From: Puffinus mauretanicus
Taxonomy: Eukaryota > Chordata > Aves > Procellariiformes > Procellariidae
DNA: 64,000 nucleotides
Direction of reading: 5' to 3'
Assembly (NCBI GenBank): GCA_023333565.1
Contig: JAJKFH010003236.1
Location: 203,378 to 267,377, forward strand
Position 1 is the stretch's first letter. Each line of letters begins with the position of its first letter. Below the pieces are notes generated by a model, which was not told the DNA's origin, did no database searches, and saw nothing but the letters and a program-made list of their open reading frames with translations. The translations under genes were made by a program, and so were the position numbers. Positions 1 to 12,900 of the stretch are shown here, one piece after another.

Positions 1-3000
1 TAAATAGCATATATCAATGGAACATTGTGTTTAATACAAATAGCACCATTACTCAGCTACAGAGGACCATTTGGATATACCTTTCAGCTTTTTAAATAAT
101 TCCAAGAGCACAGCTGCTCACTGTCTTGGAGATGTATAATCAGATATTCTTTTTAAAGCACTGTGAATCATTACTAGAATGAGGTTTTGTTCTTTCTTTT
201 CATAAGGAAAAGATATGAAGTTTTACTGTATTAAAAAGGCGCAATCAAATTTGCACTCCTTCCCTCACAGTAACCCCCTTTTCTCTCTTATTCCTAGTAA
301 CAAGACTTTTTTCCCCTCTCACCCCCTTCCTCCTCCTTGGTGTTCACTCACCATCGTGAGCATCTGTGTATCCCACCAGCAGGCCCCTATCTTCATCAGC
401 CCCCTGCTATTTCCTCCAGGATTTGGCTGTGAAATGGGGAACAGCTTCTCCTGAAAATTATAATGGGTTGGCTATTTGAAGTTTCCCTACTGTCTTTCTT
501 GTGAAGGTGAATGCCTCAGGATAGCAGAGCAGTAGCAAAAGAAAAGACATACAGTAGCTGCATGCAGTTAATAAATTTTCAAGAACTCATTAAAAAAATT
601 ACCGCATTTGTTTTGCAGGAAAGTATTCATGACTTACACTAGACCCATTACTAATATGATGAGAATTGCATCTTCCTTATGCTCTGGTATGTCATCGTTA
701 GTTTGATAAATGCAACAACTTATATCTGAAGAGCAGTGCCTATCGCACTATGGCATGTTTTCTTTTTGTTCTCAAGGACCCAATTTTCAGCAGCTTGAGT
801 TATTCTTTCTCATTTTTATGGTTTATTCCTTAAGTTAAGAGTGTTGAGGCCTAATAAGTTGAAGCATTTGTCTTTAACTTCAACAAGACACTTCTGCAAA
901 ACATATTAATTCTCCTTCTTTATTCTTTAGAAAATATGCACATTTTCTTCTGGAAGATAACAAAATATGATATTACAGTAAATTATGGTCAGTTGCTAAT
1001 GAGAAAATGAGGATGAACATACAGGGGTTTTTTTAATGCATCTATTTTTCTGACTTGACTTGTATTTTACTGGAATTACTCAGAAGCACTCTGGTCACAG
1101 CTACACTGTGATGTCCTCCACTTCAATGGGACTATTAACCAGAGTGTTTATCAATAAGAAGGTCACAATTTAGTATTTCCAATAAATGTTTGAACATACG
1201 TGCAGGTTGGGATTTACACCAAATCAGTATACTGCATTACCTACAGAGGGTGGAAGAGAACCAGTTATTGAATTTCTGTCCTACGTTTGAATTAGTCTGA
1301 CACTCCTCAGGACAATATTCTGATATTGGCTTAAGATATACATAAAAATTTAGAAAAATTCGCACAGTTTATAGTTTCAAGAAAAATAAAAGGTGAACAA
1401 CACTTGGTTTGCTCTCTTTTCACATTTTTTTTCCAGCAGTTTGATTCTTAATGATCTGTCTTTTAACAAGATGATGGAAGTCACTCCAGAGTAGAAGTGA
1501 CATCTGAATTTCTGATCTTTGATCAGCTTCATTATCTTTATATATAGCTTAACCCACAGGGTCCTCACTGTGTGAGGATGGACCAGACCATGGTTGAGAC
1601 TGAGCTGTGCCGTAACAGGTCACCAGCCAGCACACGTGTTTCTAAGCTAGCTTTTGTCCTGAAAAAGACACCAAGACCTTGAAAAATGCCATGAGCTCTT
1701 CACCACAACTAGGCCATCACCCTCCTTTCATTTGTACAAAGTTGATTGAATAGCCTGGCAGTACCAATAAAGTACATCTTATCTCTGCCAATGAAGACAA
1801 ACCAGGCTTTTTTTGCCCAGAATAGTGGTTTCTCCTCAATAGCAAGCCCTGCACACAAGACAGGACTCTGTAGCATTTCTGCTTTCAGTCAGTGCCAGGA
1901 TACTAGATTTTGAAGCATGAAAATTCCTATTCAAGTTCTCTGTGAGTGGGGAAAAAACAATTTTGGATCAGATCTTTCACAGCTGTGTTGAGCCCTCACG
2001 ATGATACATATACCCCTCCAACATCCCACGCACTTCATGACAAGAAGGGACTTGCAGGGTATTGTAAATGGCTCTGCATGCTATATTGCAGTAACACTGT
2101 AATACCCTCTGTCGGATCATGAGCGTCTAGCATTGGCCATCACTTTCTTAAAAGTTCAACTATGTTTGGCTCCAGGGAGCCAAACACGATATTGGGGAAG
2201 ATAAACTGTATTTACCAGCCTATGTGCCCAGAGATGGTCCCCAGTATAGGCACATTCCTCTAGCATCTAGGACCCTGACCCACAGAACTTGGTGTACACA
2301 GCTTTTGAAATTCCTACACATTCTTCAAACTATAAACCACTTTTTTAATGCAGAGATTTGTAATGTATTACAGTCTTCTTTCATAATTAAGACTTCTGCT
2401 GTGTTTGTACTAAATAAAATAGTGCAGAGCTTTTCTGATCTTGGAGAAAATAAAAAAAAAAAGGAGAACCAAACTTATTTTTCTCAGCGCACACACAAAA
2501 TCACCTTTAATAGCCATTCTCCCTGTTAACCCTGTACTAAAAACATTTAAGTCATCCTAAATTCCCTCTGGGGAATCAGTTGTGATTCAGTACTACACAT
2601 TACCTGTGAACTGAGAAAAAAGAGCACAAAGCTAGAGCCTGAGCTTGCTTGCATAGCCTGCCCTGTGAAAGGACAAACACTTGGCAAATTATGTGCAAAC
2701 ATAATAAAATCGACATGGATGGGCTGCTGTAAAAGATGTCAGATTCTGGATCGTTATTTTAGATATACTTTAGAGGAGATCACCACTGTTTTGTCTATAC
2801 TACCTTAGCAGAACATTTCTAAACTGAAAATTACCTCCGTTGTTTTTTTTTTTTACTTTTGGTACATTGAAAGAACTCTACCACAAAGACATCAGCAACT
2901 TGACTCTACTTCTATCCCGGTGGAAAGTAAACAGTAACTCTCGGGACCTCGACCTGAATAAGGCCTTAAAGAAAATGTTCTCCCATATCAGATAAGGAAC

Positions 3001-6000
3001 AAGTAAATTCCACGCTAGACATTTATTATTTGCTATAAATATTCTCTTACCTCTATTGTAATCTAATCTATGTAAGGGCTGAGTAAATGGGATGTGCCTG
3101 GAGGAAAGGCACAGAGTGCTGCTGGGGTTGGAGCACAAAGCCAGAGCAGAGCCTTCTCTCCTTTTAGTTACAAGACTTACATGGAAGGGAATAACAAGGG
3201 CAATTATTATTTTATAGAGTTTTAAAAAATGCTGAGCATGAAAAGTAAGACAGACATCTATGCTTGAAAGAGCTCACAACTGAAATAGCTAGCAAAAATA
3301 GACAGTTATCAGATGATGGCTAGAGGACGTGATATATCAAAAACTAAAGTGTTTGAGCCAAGAAGATCAGCATGCACCATATTAGTTCCACTATTTTGTA
3401 TTCATCCATCATGGGATCTTCAGTTTCAGAGAGATTAGAGTTTCATACAGGCAGCATTAGAAACAGAGGTTGCTGGGAGAACAGCTCTTCAGAAATTTTT
3501 CAGAGAAACAAAATTTCATTTGAAACATCACCAGCTTGGTAACCTTTGATGAATGCAAATAGGGTTTGAAGGAAACCCTGCCCATACTTTTAGAAGACAG
3601 AACAGCCAGATACCTTGAAGTCTTGAAAATGCTGGTTGGAATGAGGGCTCTGAGAATAACTAGGCTTTGTGCTATGGAAACAGGGTGCAGTGCTTTGAAT
3701 TCACAGGGTTTGTGCCCCTAAGAGGGTTCATATAAAATGGTAGTCCAGATGGCACCTACCCTGAGAATACACTTGCAGCTGCTAGGGATCTTATCTATCC
3801 AATTTCCGAAAAGGAATTTCCTGTCAGCTGGTGTCTCACCCTGCAGTTAGGAGTTGTTTACCCAGGCAATTAAAAAATTCCCATCTCTGCAGGGATGTTA
3901 GGACCTGGCTGCAGGGTCAATCTTGCAGATAGTGCTTGCTGAGAGAATGACTTCTGTGATAAAACGTTGGCACCTATCCAACTGCAGCAAAACTTATACC
4001 AGCAGTTGTTTTTATTTGTGCCATGTCTGTCATTTCAGCTTCAAAAATTAAGGAAGATAAAGAAATTATAATGTAGTAGCAGCAATGCCAACTCATTTCA
4101 TGTCTAACTAAACAGCTATCAATTTGCAATAAATTTCAGGCAGTATTGACCTGGATCAGATTCAAATAAGTGACCTAGGAATAAATAGCTATGTATCTCA
4201 TTAGTGCTCCCCTCGTCCATCTTGTCCTGTGGCACTTCCTGGTTGAGCTTGAGCCAACAAAAGAAATTTTATTTCCCTTGCTCCTAAAGACCATCACAGT
4301 TTTTTGCTCAATGACCAAAAAATAAAGAAGTCCAGATTTCACCATTATCTGCCAAAGGACATGCTTTTTGATCATGCATCCAATCCTAAAAAAAAAAAAT
4401 TTTGATCTATAGAGAAAGGTACGTATTTTCTATGTACTCCACTGTTACAGAATTAATTATATTTTGCTATAAGGAGAAAAACTTTCAGAAAGCTCCTGTT
4501 CATTACAGTAGTCATATTGCTTCACATTTTAGCTTACTGCAGTATAAGCTGTAATGGATCAATAGATTTGGCATGTCCTTTGCTTACAAAACTCATTATC
4601 ATGTTTTAGCTGCTCACATTCATCATGCAGGGATAGAAAGAGAAAAATCTAAACTGAAGTCCCAGTCCCTAAGTATGGCTGCTAGAAAAGAACCACGTTT
4701 AGAAAAAAATGTCTCTGTTGTAACAAATAAAAGAGACAGTACTGGGGTGGGGGTAAGAGATTTAAGATTTAGTCCAGATGTGGTCGCTACCCATTGCATG
4801 AGTGGAGGGATACGCAAGTTTAGGCACATCACAGGAGGAGGACAGGAGAGAGGGGGAAAGGTGTACCAAAGGAGGAGAAAAAGTGGAGGAAAGGCAGACC
4901 AAAGGTGGGGGAAAGGAGACAAAGGATTTGACAGAGACACTAGAAATGCTAGAAAGGTATCTTATTTGTAAGCATAGAGTAAAGCTTCATTTTATGTTTA
5001 CTTTTGATTTTTTTTGCGAAGTCTATAGATTAAATTCTCACTCTGATGCCTTAATTCATGACAAACAGGCATTTGTTTTGTTTACAGGAAAGCCTGTCTG
5101 GTGCTGTAGCGCAAAGACCACCACTGTGAAACCAGCACACGCAGGATTCAATGGTTCCTCAGAGATGGTACTAATACAGAGGAACTCTCTCAATGAAATA
5201 AGTATAGGAGGCTCATGGGCTGGGGAATACCTCCTGCCAGGCTTCAGAAAATAAATACAAATGTACAAGTATTGGCAGTTGCTGACTTCTGGGAATTAAG
5301 TCTACTCACATCAGCCTTTCTTTTGCTGAGTAGACATCAATACGACCCCACAGCTGTGGTCACCATCTTTCCCAAGACATCACACACACACATATATCTA
5401 TATTTATATAAAGAATAGCCACAAACACCTTAGCCTGGAACAAAGACTACTGATAAGGAAGATAAAACAGAGATCTGTAAAACCACATGTGCTATGGGAA
5501 AGGTAAATAGTTCCCTGTCTCTTCCAGTACCAAAACTAGAGGCCGTTAAGTGAAATTTCAGAAAGTGTGTCCAAAACAGCCAAAAGGAGGCAATTCTTCA
5601 CATAATGTGCAATAAGCTGTGAGCTTCTCACCCTAGGAAACTGGGAATGCTAAAATTTTACATGAGTTCAGAAAGTGACTGCACATGTAAGAAAAAAAAA
5701 CTTCTAAGACAATGCTTCTGAATCAACTGATGATACCCGCCCGGCCTCTAGTAAGCACTTGTCCTGTCCTCATATTCTTGTTATTTACCACTTTCATCAT
5801 GACAACACAGAGCTAGACAGACATTTTGTCAGAGTCATTACAGTGACTCTCAGATTCTTCAACTATGTTTTAATTATTGTTCCCTGTCACAGGGAACTGT
5901 CACTGACTCTTCTGTTACACTAGGAAGTTATACTGTAATGCAATTAATAACTTGCTATTTCCAAAAGAAAGCTTTAATACATTAATAAAGAGGACATTTG

Positions 6001-6095
6001 CGTATGTTAAGGAATATTTAAACAAGCAGTTCCACCACTTGATTCAGGTAAATGATTGTAACTTTCTCATACTTTAACTATTTATTAGGAATTAC
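1..6095. other. AT-rich non-coding DNA, no gene recognised
   Basis: Every frame is interrupted by frequent stops, and the open stretches have no recognisable domain. There are short homopolymer runs, such as a T run near 2,840 and an A run near 2,450. A perfect 10-bp inverted repeat with a 4-base loop lies at 2,163-2,186. A purine-rich G/A tract occupies roughly 4,830-4,930 and produces overlapping open frames of up to 150 codons. Those frames look like a composition effect, because the tract has few T residues. It could be intergenic or intronic; the sequence alone does not say. Confidence 0.6.
4790..4950 (+). repeat. Purine-rich (G/A) low-complexity tract
   Basis: About 160 bases made largely of G and A on the plus strand, with loosely repeated blocks of the type accaaaggaggag and gaccaaaggtggggg. 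The bias removes TAA/TAG/TGA from several frames and explains the overlapping open frames at 4,573-4,971 (+), 4,802-5,254 (+) and 4,623-4,940 (-). Their predicted proteins are Gly/Arg/Lys-rich or Pro/Leu-rich, with no domain I recognise. I treat them as chance ORFs. Confidence 0.55.
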
Positions 6096-6099
6096 AGAA

Positions 6100-6300
6100 A
6101 TATGGAGGTTGTAAGGGAACCTCCTTTACTCATTTAATCCAACTTCCTGTTCACAGGGAGTCTAGTAAAAGCAGGTTGCATAAAATGTTCTACATAACAT
6201 TTTGAATAGACCCAAATCCCATTTTCATGGTAAATGGAAAAAAAAAAATCCTATGTCCCAGGTTGTATCCACTGTCCTTCAAACACAAACCTCCAAGAGT
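6100..6300 (-). repeat. Old CR1 LINE 3' remnant
   Basis: Read on the plus strand, the segment follows the order of a reversed CR1 3' end. A 'ggaggttgtaagggaacctc' block comes first, then 'catttaatccaacttcctg' (compare 'catctagtccaaccccctg' in CR1), then 'agcaggttgcataaaatg' and 'attttgaatagacccaa'. It is far more diverged than the two younger CR1 copies at 24,986 and 60,473, and no coding frame survives. The boundaries are approximate. Confidence 0.55.
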
Positions 6301-7651
6301 CTGGCTTTTTCTTCATTGATGGCAACCCAGAAGATAGATATCTAATACTGAAAAAGAGAAGGTGTTTTCCTTAGGCCCTGTGTATGGTGCCAACCTGAAG
6401 TGAAGGTTAAGTTGACCAGTAAATACAGGAGAAAAGCAGTTCCCCTTGGATTATGACTATGACAGGAAACTTCAGCTGGTTTACAATTTCCTTTTTTTGA
6501 GATCCAGACCTCTTACTGAAATCTCTTTAGACGGGAACATATAGTACCTGAACCCTAGAGTCTTTATTTAAAATCTGATTAATTTGTAAACAACCCAGAT
6601 GAAATCGCTATGAAAAGTATTTGTAGGAAATTAATCCATACACATTGTATTGCCTGTCAGATAGGAACCTCATCTTGTTTACAACTGCATGAATGTCCTA
6701 CTTCTTCACTTCACTTAAAAGAAAACACTCCAAATAGAAGCATGTCTAAATTTATATCAGTCCTTACACATGTCAAAGTGTCTTATTTACAGAAATCAAT
6801 ATCATGCACACATTTTTTAATGGTTTTTCTCCTTTATAAATAGTTAAGAGGCACCAGAAATTCACAGTCCCAATGTTATTTATTAATAAATACTATTTAT
6901 TAAGAGGAGGAAACATTAAAGGCATGGCTTTCTCAGTGAACCTAGATTACGTGCCTCAAAATACCACCCTTTCTTCCTCTCTGAAGAGAGCTATGATCTT
7001 TAAGATACCCTCTGAAGTTCTCTCATCAGTATTGATATGCACCATTGCCAGGAGCTCTTTTCTGACTTGGCTTAGAAGGCAAATTATAAACGCATTTCAT
7101 TCCTTCTCTTTGGTGTTACAGAAACACCTGCTTGCTTGCTTTATGCCCCTTGACTTTTTCATTCTTCTTAATGCAGAATCGCACATTAGGAGCATCCATC
7201 TCCCTCGGACACTTGGACATCTTGGTGAGAATGCTCTGTTTATTTATCTTCAGTTTTGTATTTCTTTGATATATCTTTTTTGGGGAAGCAGATTTTCTTT
7301 TGGGTGACACAGCATCCCCATGAACTCAGGCATTTTCAGATCAACATGACGAAGTGTTATATATTGCTTGCTTGTTTGTATTTCAGTTTTGCTCCCATGC
7401 AAGGTAGAAGTGCAAAAGAGCATCTTTCTTCCTTTCCAAATATGTGAGATTTTCCTGGAATTGATTTTTAAACAGTTATTTATAGTTGTGATTACAGCTG
7501 CAACTCAAGGACAGGCTTGACTGCTCTTTCTCCAAGGCTCAAAAAAAATTGTCAGTATGAATGGATCTTGGAAACAAACCTGTTATGCATTTCCTTTCTC
7601 CTTGTTCCCATAAACATTTGCTAGTGACATAATAAAACCAGCTTTTGCAGC
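6301..7651. other. Non-coding DNA, nothing recognised
   Basis: AT-rich sequence with scattered T-rich runs. The longest open frame (6,873-7,307, plus) encodes a hydrophobic, low-complexity 144-residue product with no recognisable domain or splice-site support. I see no repeat family, RNA gene or promoter. Confidence 0.5.
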
Positions 7652-8152
7652 TCAGTTTGATTTCTTTTGTTTACCATTTCTCCTTCTCCCAAAATTGCGT
7701 TCAATGTGCAGTTTGTACAGGTATCCTGACAAATAAGTGCAAAGTGAAGTAGTGTGAATGACAGCAAATATTCTGGGCTGCTGAGGGTAATGGAGCACAA
7801 GGACTAAGCTGCAGTTGTTTAATTTTCCACTTCTCACAGAAAGAGAGAGGGATGACAGTAAGTCACCAAGCACAAGCTTTACAGCGAGCAGACAAGCTTA
7901 GGCATGTACTAGTATTTCATGGGAAGAGAGGCTAAAACCGCCTGTAAAGGTCAGAGCATTTTGCACATCCACAGAGAAAATGGGCACGTGGCTTTCCAGT
8001 AGCTTGGAAATCTGCACAGCTCCTTTTAACAGGATAAACGGGTTTATGGAAGGTTTACTGCTGTTGACTTGGATCTGGAAATATTTGTAAGCCTTTGTGT
8101 TTCCGACATCCACACTCAAAGCCAACAGAAAGTGACAGAATTCACCAGACCG
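7652..8152 (-). other. Nearly open minus-strand frame, unknown; possible decayed exon or pseudogene
   Basis: One minus-strand frame runs from just after a TAG at 8,153-8,155 to a TGA at 7,652-7,654. It has 84 open codons, a single internal TAA (7,898-7,900), then 81 more open codons. The upstream half reads like ordinary protein, with segments such as VDVGNTKAYKYFQIQV and HVPIFSVDVQNALTFTGG and balanced codon use. I recognise no family. There is no convincing start context, and no clear splice donor follows the first half. It may be chance, a decayed exon or part of an unannotated transcript. Confidence 0.2.
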
Positions 8153-8155
8153 CTA

Positions 8156-11100
8156 TACGCCAGACAGTCATATAGAAGAGGGATCAGCTGTGGGATTAAC
8201 GAGGCCTTTTATTCAGCAGAGCTTCAGGCTCAACTTTTGAACTTGCCACTGTCGTGCTGTAACGGGAGAGAAAAATCTCTGCCAACACTACCAAATCTCA
8301 GCTGCATGACTGCCTGAGACACAAGCATATTGAAAGCCCCAGAAGAGAGGGCTTCCACCGACTGCCCAACTGCATGATGATTTACAGCACGGTCTATAAA
8401 AGGGAAATGCAGAGCAGGCAGGGAGCATAACATCACAGGCACAAACAAACAGCTTTGAACTCCTACCTGAGAACACAGATAGGGCCTGTGGGTCAGAGCA
8501 GACCAGAACAAGTTGACTCTTCAAACACCTGTCAGTAGATGATGAGAAGTTGAGTACCACGATGTGTCAGGATTTACATTCTATTAAAAATTAGGATTTT
8601 TAAACTGAATGCAGCCCTCTGTCCTCCTACTTCATTTCTGGCTGTGACCATTGAGTGCTCCCCAGCTTCAGGGCCTGGATGCATGTCCTGAATGCACTCT
8701 CATCCTGTGCTTGGGCAAAATCCCAGTACATAATAATTCCCTCCTGTACCCTTATTTCCACAGAAAGCGGACCAGGAGAAAACTGCACCATGGTCCCACA
8801 GATCTGCAGTCTGCACACAGAAGACTGTCACCAAGGGCATCGTATGAAGTACATGCAAGCCTCAGGCTAACCATCGTTGCTCAAAACTGTCTTCTGCCTT
8901 TGTTGTGCAAAGGCTGAATCCTGCAGGTCTCCTGCTTAGTCTGCTTGTTGGGTTATGGCAACCCCTGTGCCAAAAGCACTCAAGCACTCACCGATTGGAT
9001 TCAAGTACTTGCAATTTCTCCCTTTGGGTGCTGTAGCTAATACAATGGAGACTGATTGAAGACTCCTATGTAGTTAGCCATAACAGTAAAAAGGAAAGTA
9101 TAAACAAAAGCCAAGGTTTTTAATCCTCAAAAGACAGGCAAAGGGAATTTCTCTTCTCAGTCAATGGATAAAAAGATAGAAATTTTAATAAGTGCAGGGA
9201 CTAACACCCAGAAAACTCCTCTCCCAGAGGAATGTGTAATGCAGACAGTCTTCTTTTACCTTGTTCCCTCTGTCCCCGACAATGTTGTGTTCCCAGAAGA
9301 TCTTTCAAAGGAAAAACAGATTCTGTCCTCATCCATGCCAGCAGATAGGCTGTTCTATGTGCAAGAGAAATGGGGTTTGACTTTTTCAGAGAAAGATATT
9401 TTATCTTGGTCTTCTGCCTCCTGGAAGATGTTTCAACTCTTACAGCACTCTGTAGGAAATAGTTGTAGGCATCATCATTTCTTTCTTTAAAGGAAGGCTT
9501 CCTTTGGAGGCTTACACAGGCTCTGGATCCCATGCAGATGGAGACATTTGAAGAGGCCACAGTCATCAAATGCACATGCAAGGGAACCCTTCCATGCACA
9601 CTCAACACAAGCAGACATGCTGTCCATGTACACACAGCTATTCTGTCCCTCTGTAATAAGTCTGAAGAACATGCCAGTGCACACACTTGCTATGCAGAGG
9701 CAGAGAAAGGACTCAGGACATGGGCCTGTGCTGTAAAGCACAAGTGCTACCCTTCTCTAGCCCTGAATCCATCACATGCAGCTGGAACAAACAGTTTCAG
9801 ACAAACCCTAAGTTTGATGTTTCCTGGTTCCTCTGGACTGCCACACTTCACACTCTATATTTCACCATACAGGCTCTACAGTGTTGTAGAAACCCTAAGC
9901 TGAACCAAGATTGAAGGACACCTCAAAGAAATACATCTGGGGTAAGCAGGGAGCTGAGGTTCACAGGTGCATTCATTTAGAGTAAAGATATTCAAGAAAT
10001 TTCAAACAAATAGAACAAGAAATATCTAGGTAGATAGCAAAAGAGGTTTTGATTGTTGATTCAAGAACTGGCCACTGAAATCATCAGAGAAGAATAAAAA
10101 AGGTGAAGTGAGTGAAAGTAAGGCAGAAATGCTGAAGAAAACACAAAAGAGGGCCAGTCATAACAACAAACAAAAGGAAATGGATTTTAGGGATAAATGA
10201 AAAATGCAAACCAAGAAATATCTCCAAGTCAACAAGAGGATGGGGGTAACTCAGGGTAAGACAGAAGGAGTTTTGCAGCAGGAAAATAAAGTTAGTTTTG
10301 AAGAATGCCTTTGATGGGCAGAGGTAAATACCTCGTAACACAATTTAGTCTGGAAAGACTGAAAAAGATAGGCCAACAAAGCAGCTTTCCACAAAATAAA
10401 TATTTCATATAAGTAAGGAGAACAGGCCTTCTGATTACACAGAAATCTTTGCTGTCATTTAATCATATTGTCTCATTCTGTATGGCTACCTTCCATTGTG
10501 GTACACACACGCTTCAGTCTTCAAAATCCTTTACAAGAAAACAAAGACAGTCTTCCAGGTTAAAAGCTAAGAAATGTGTATACATCCCAGAACCTATTAT
10601 GAACTGGTTCTCTCTGTCTATAGCTTACCTACTTATTAAGAGCAAAGTGGAATATCTGTCATATAATGTTGCACATCTATTTTTATTTCATATATTATTG
10701 CAGTGCATGTGTTGCACTGACATTGGACAAATTGTAACATCAGCTTTAAGACTTCAGACACTAGGACAGCCCTTCAGAGTAAACACTCTGATCTGACTGT
10801 ACTCTGAATCCGTCATTTATCCTTTTTTACCCAAAGTATTTTCATCATTTCGTAATACATCTGAGGGCTGTTTTTTATTTTCCAGATAAGCAGATGGTGT
10901 TGGAATTCACAGAATGAAAACATTTTCTGCACTGTCACACACACAAAAATGCACATACAGCCTTTGAAACAGCTGATCATTGTCCTTGAGTTACAGGAAC
11001 TAAAAGTTAAAGTTACCCTTCAGGTCCTTGATGGTTTTAAAAGGAGTAGCTCAATGGTTTTGAACTTCAGCTGAGCTGGGAACAGACAATCTTTTGAAAC

Positions 11101-12864
11101 AAAAATTATTAAGCAAAGTCAGAATACTTGGATATAACACTAGGGTGCCTATGGTCACTTGTGCATAAAAACTGAGATCCTGAATACCACAGCCCTTTTG
11201 ACTTCAATGAGATCTGCCCCTCACTTGTACTAACCAGCTGTGGGTTCTGCTGTCAGATACAGATTTACAGCCTCATGCACAAACATATTTTGGGTTGAGG
11301 GATAGTTGCCTGAAAAAAGGAGCAGAATTCTCAAGATCTTAGATCATCAACTTCCCTGTTTTTAACATGGACTTTGAAAAAAGAAGAAAATTAGAAGTGC
11401 ACAAGTCTGAGCACACAGGCATTACTAATAGGGAAAGGGCTGTTCCTTTAGCACCTGTGGTAAAGTACATTCCTGGTCAGCTCTTGGAGGTCACTGGGCA
11501 CATGTTCATGTCTTCATCATCACACAGCCTGTACTTTTTTTTGTACAAACTGATCCTTATAGGGCAGAGAGAAATGTTTAAGATGGAATTCTGACTAGAT
11601 AAATGAAAGGGAAAACACTGTACTTGGCAGTCCTGCCCTCCCCTTTCAACCATGGACCAACATGGTTCTTCAAGAGAAATAAAGACAGAGAAATACATAC
11701 TATAGACTAACAGGTAACAGAAAACAGTTGTATTTGGGAGATAAAGAATGATTTTGAAATAGATTTGCAAAAGAGAAGTCGCATACAAGAAGCAAAGTTG
11801 TGAGCAGTAAGCAGAAAGAACAAGAAAGATGGCTGGTGACTGACAAATACCCCCGCGCAAAGGAAAGCAAAGGAAAGTTAATGAAAAGTCTGTTTGTAAT
11901 AGCAAGACTGTATTTCAATCCTGAGATCCTGCAACTTTTGCTCAGTGCCTCTGCTCAAAAATGCAACTTATTTTTCCCTGTGTGGCAGTCAAGAAGGTAA
12001 TTTCCATTGCATAATAAGGTTAAAAAAGGTACTGATCCCAGAAAGCATAATGTGATCTGGATTCAAAACAGTCAATTTGCTTAAGCAAATGAGAGAAACA
12101 TGGAAGTAACCCAGGATATGGATAATGGTCAGCTCCTGCAAAACTTTAAGATGTAGAACTTAATTTTCAATTAATTACTTATTAGGAATGCTTCACTCCA
12201 GGGGTAAGGAGCACAAGTATTTACAAGCACACATTGCAAAGTTTACCCAACTCCCCCAATGTAATTGTGAATGAACTGGGAAATGGTTATTTTTTTACTA
12301 AATGTCAGACCTGCACAGTTTTGAATAAGTACAAGCTGATCAACAGGACAGCTGCTGCAGTATTTTTGGTTTCACTGTTTCAAGGCTGCTGAGTTACTGG
12401 TTTGGTTTCAGCACAGTGTTTTATTCAGGGATAGTTACAAGTGCTTCTCTCTTAGTGATCTAAATTAAACTTCAATTTTGGTCTCAGTGCTGTTAATATG
12501 AAGTGGAATCTGGGCTGAAACAATTCAGTTTCCACAAAGGGATTTCAACTGCTGCAACCACCCTCATTTCAGGGAAATGCATCCTGGTTTCCAGCTGAAA
12601 GAGGCTCTGTATAGTCAACTGAATGTCAGAAAGGGAGCAAAACCAAGCACTCTTTCCAATTACAAAGCAAATGCATCCTCCCAATGAAGTCAAATGAGTC
12701 TAAATCCCAAGCCAGAGATCCCTTTGGATCCTCCTTATCTAATGAGACTGAAGACATTGGTGGGAGTTCTAACAGTCTACTGTAGGCAAGCAGCAGCTGG
12801 AACTGCCTATGAAAAGGTGCAAAGTTTTCAAAGGCTAGGGACCTTTTCACAGAATAGATCTTGC
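8156..12864. other. Non-coding DNA, no gene recognised
   Basis: AT-rich sequence with many short open frames on both strands. The longest is 161 codons on the minus strand at 9,201-9,686, and plus-strand frames of 108 and 123 codons overlap it in the same region. Mutually overlapping frames with Cys/His-rich, domainless products argue for chance. A minus-strand 142-codon frame at 11,477-11,905 is hydrophobic and equally featureless. No transposon, RNA gene or CpG island is visible. Confidence 0.5.
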
Positions 12865-12900
12865 TTTTTTTTTTTTTAATTATTTTTTTTTTTTTTATTA
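12865..12900 (+). repeat. T-rich low-complexity tract
   Basis: Thirteen T residues, a short AATTA-type break, then fourteen more T residues and ATTA. On the minus strand this is a poly(A) tract, so a retroposed transcript ending here was considered. The sequence immediately to the right (12,901 onward) showed no recognisable cDNA. Confidence 0.8.

Noticed and set aside
4573..5254. Overlapping open frames of 132, 150 and 105 codons
   Set aside because: All three overlap in a purine-rich tract on both strands. The composition explains the lack of stops, and no product is recognisable.
9201..9903. 161-codon minus frame and overlapping 108- and 123-codon plus frames
   Set aside because: Long frames on opposite strands over the same bases, Cys/His-rich without a motif and without clear splice sites. 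Most likely chance.
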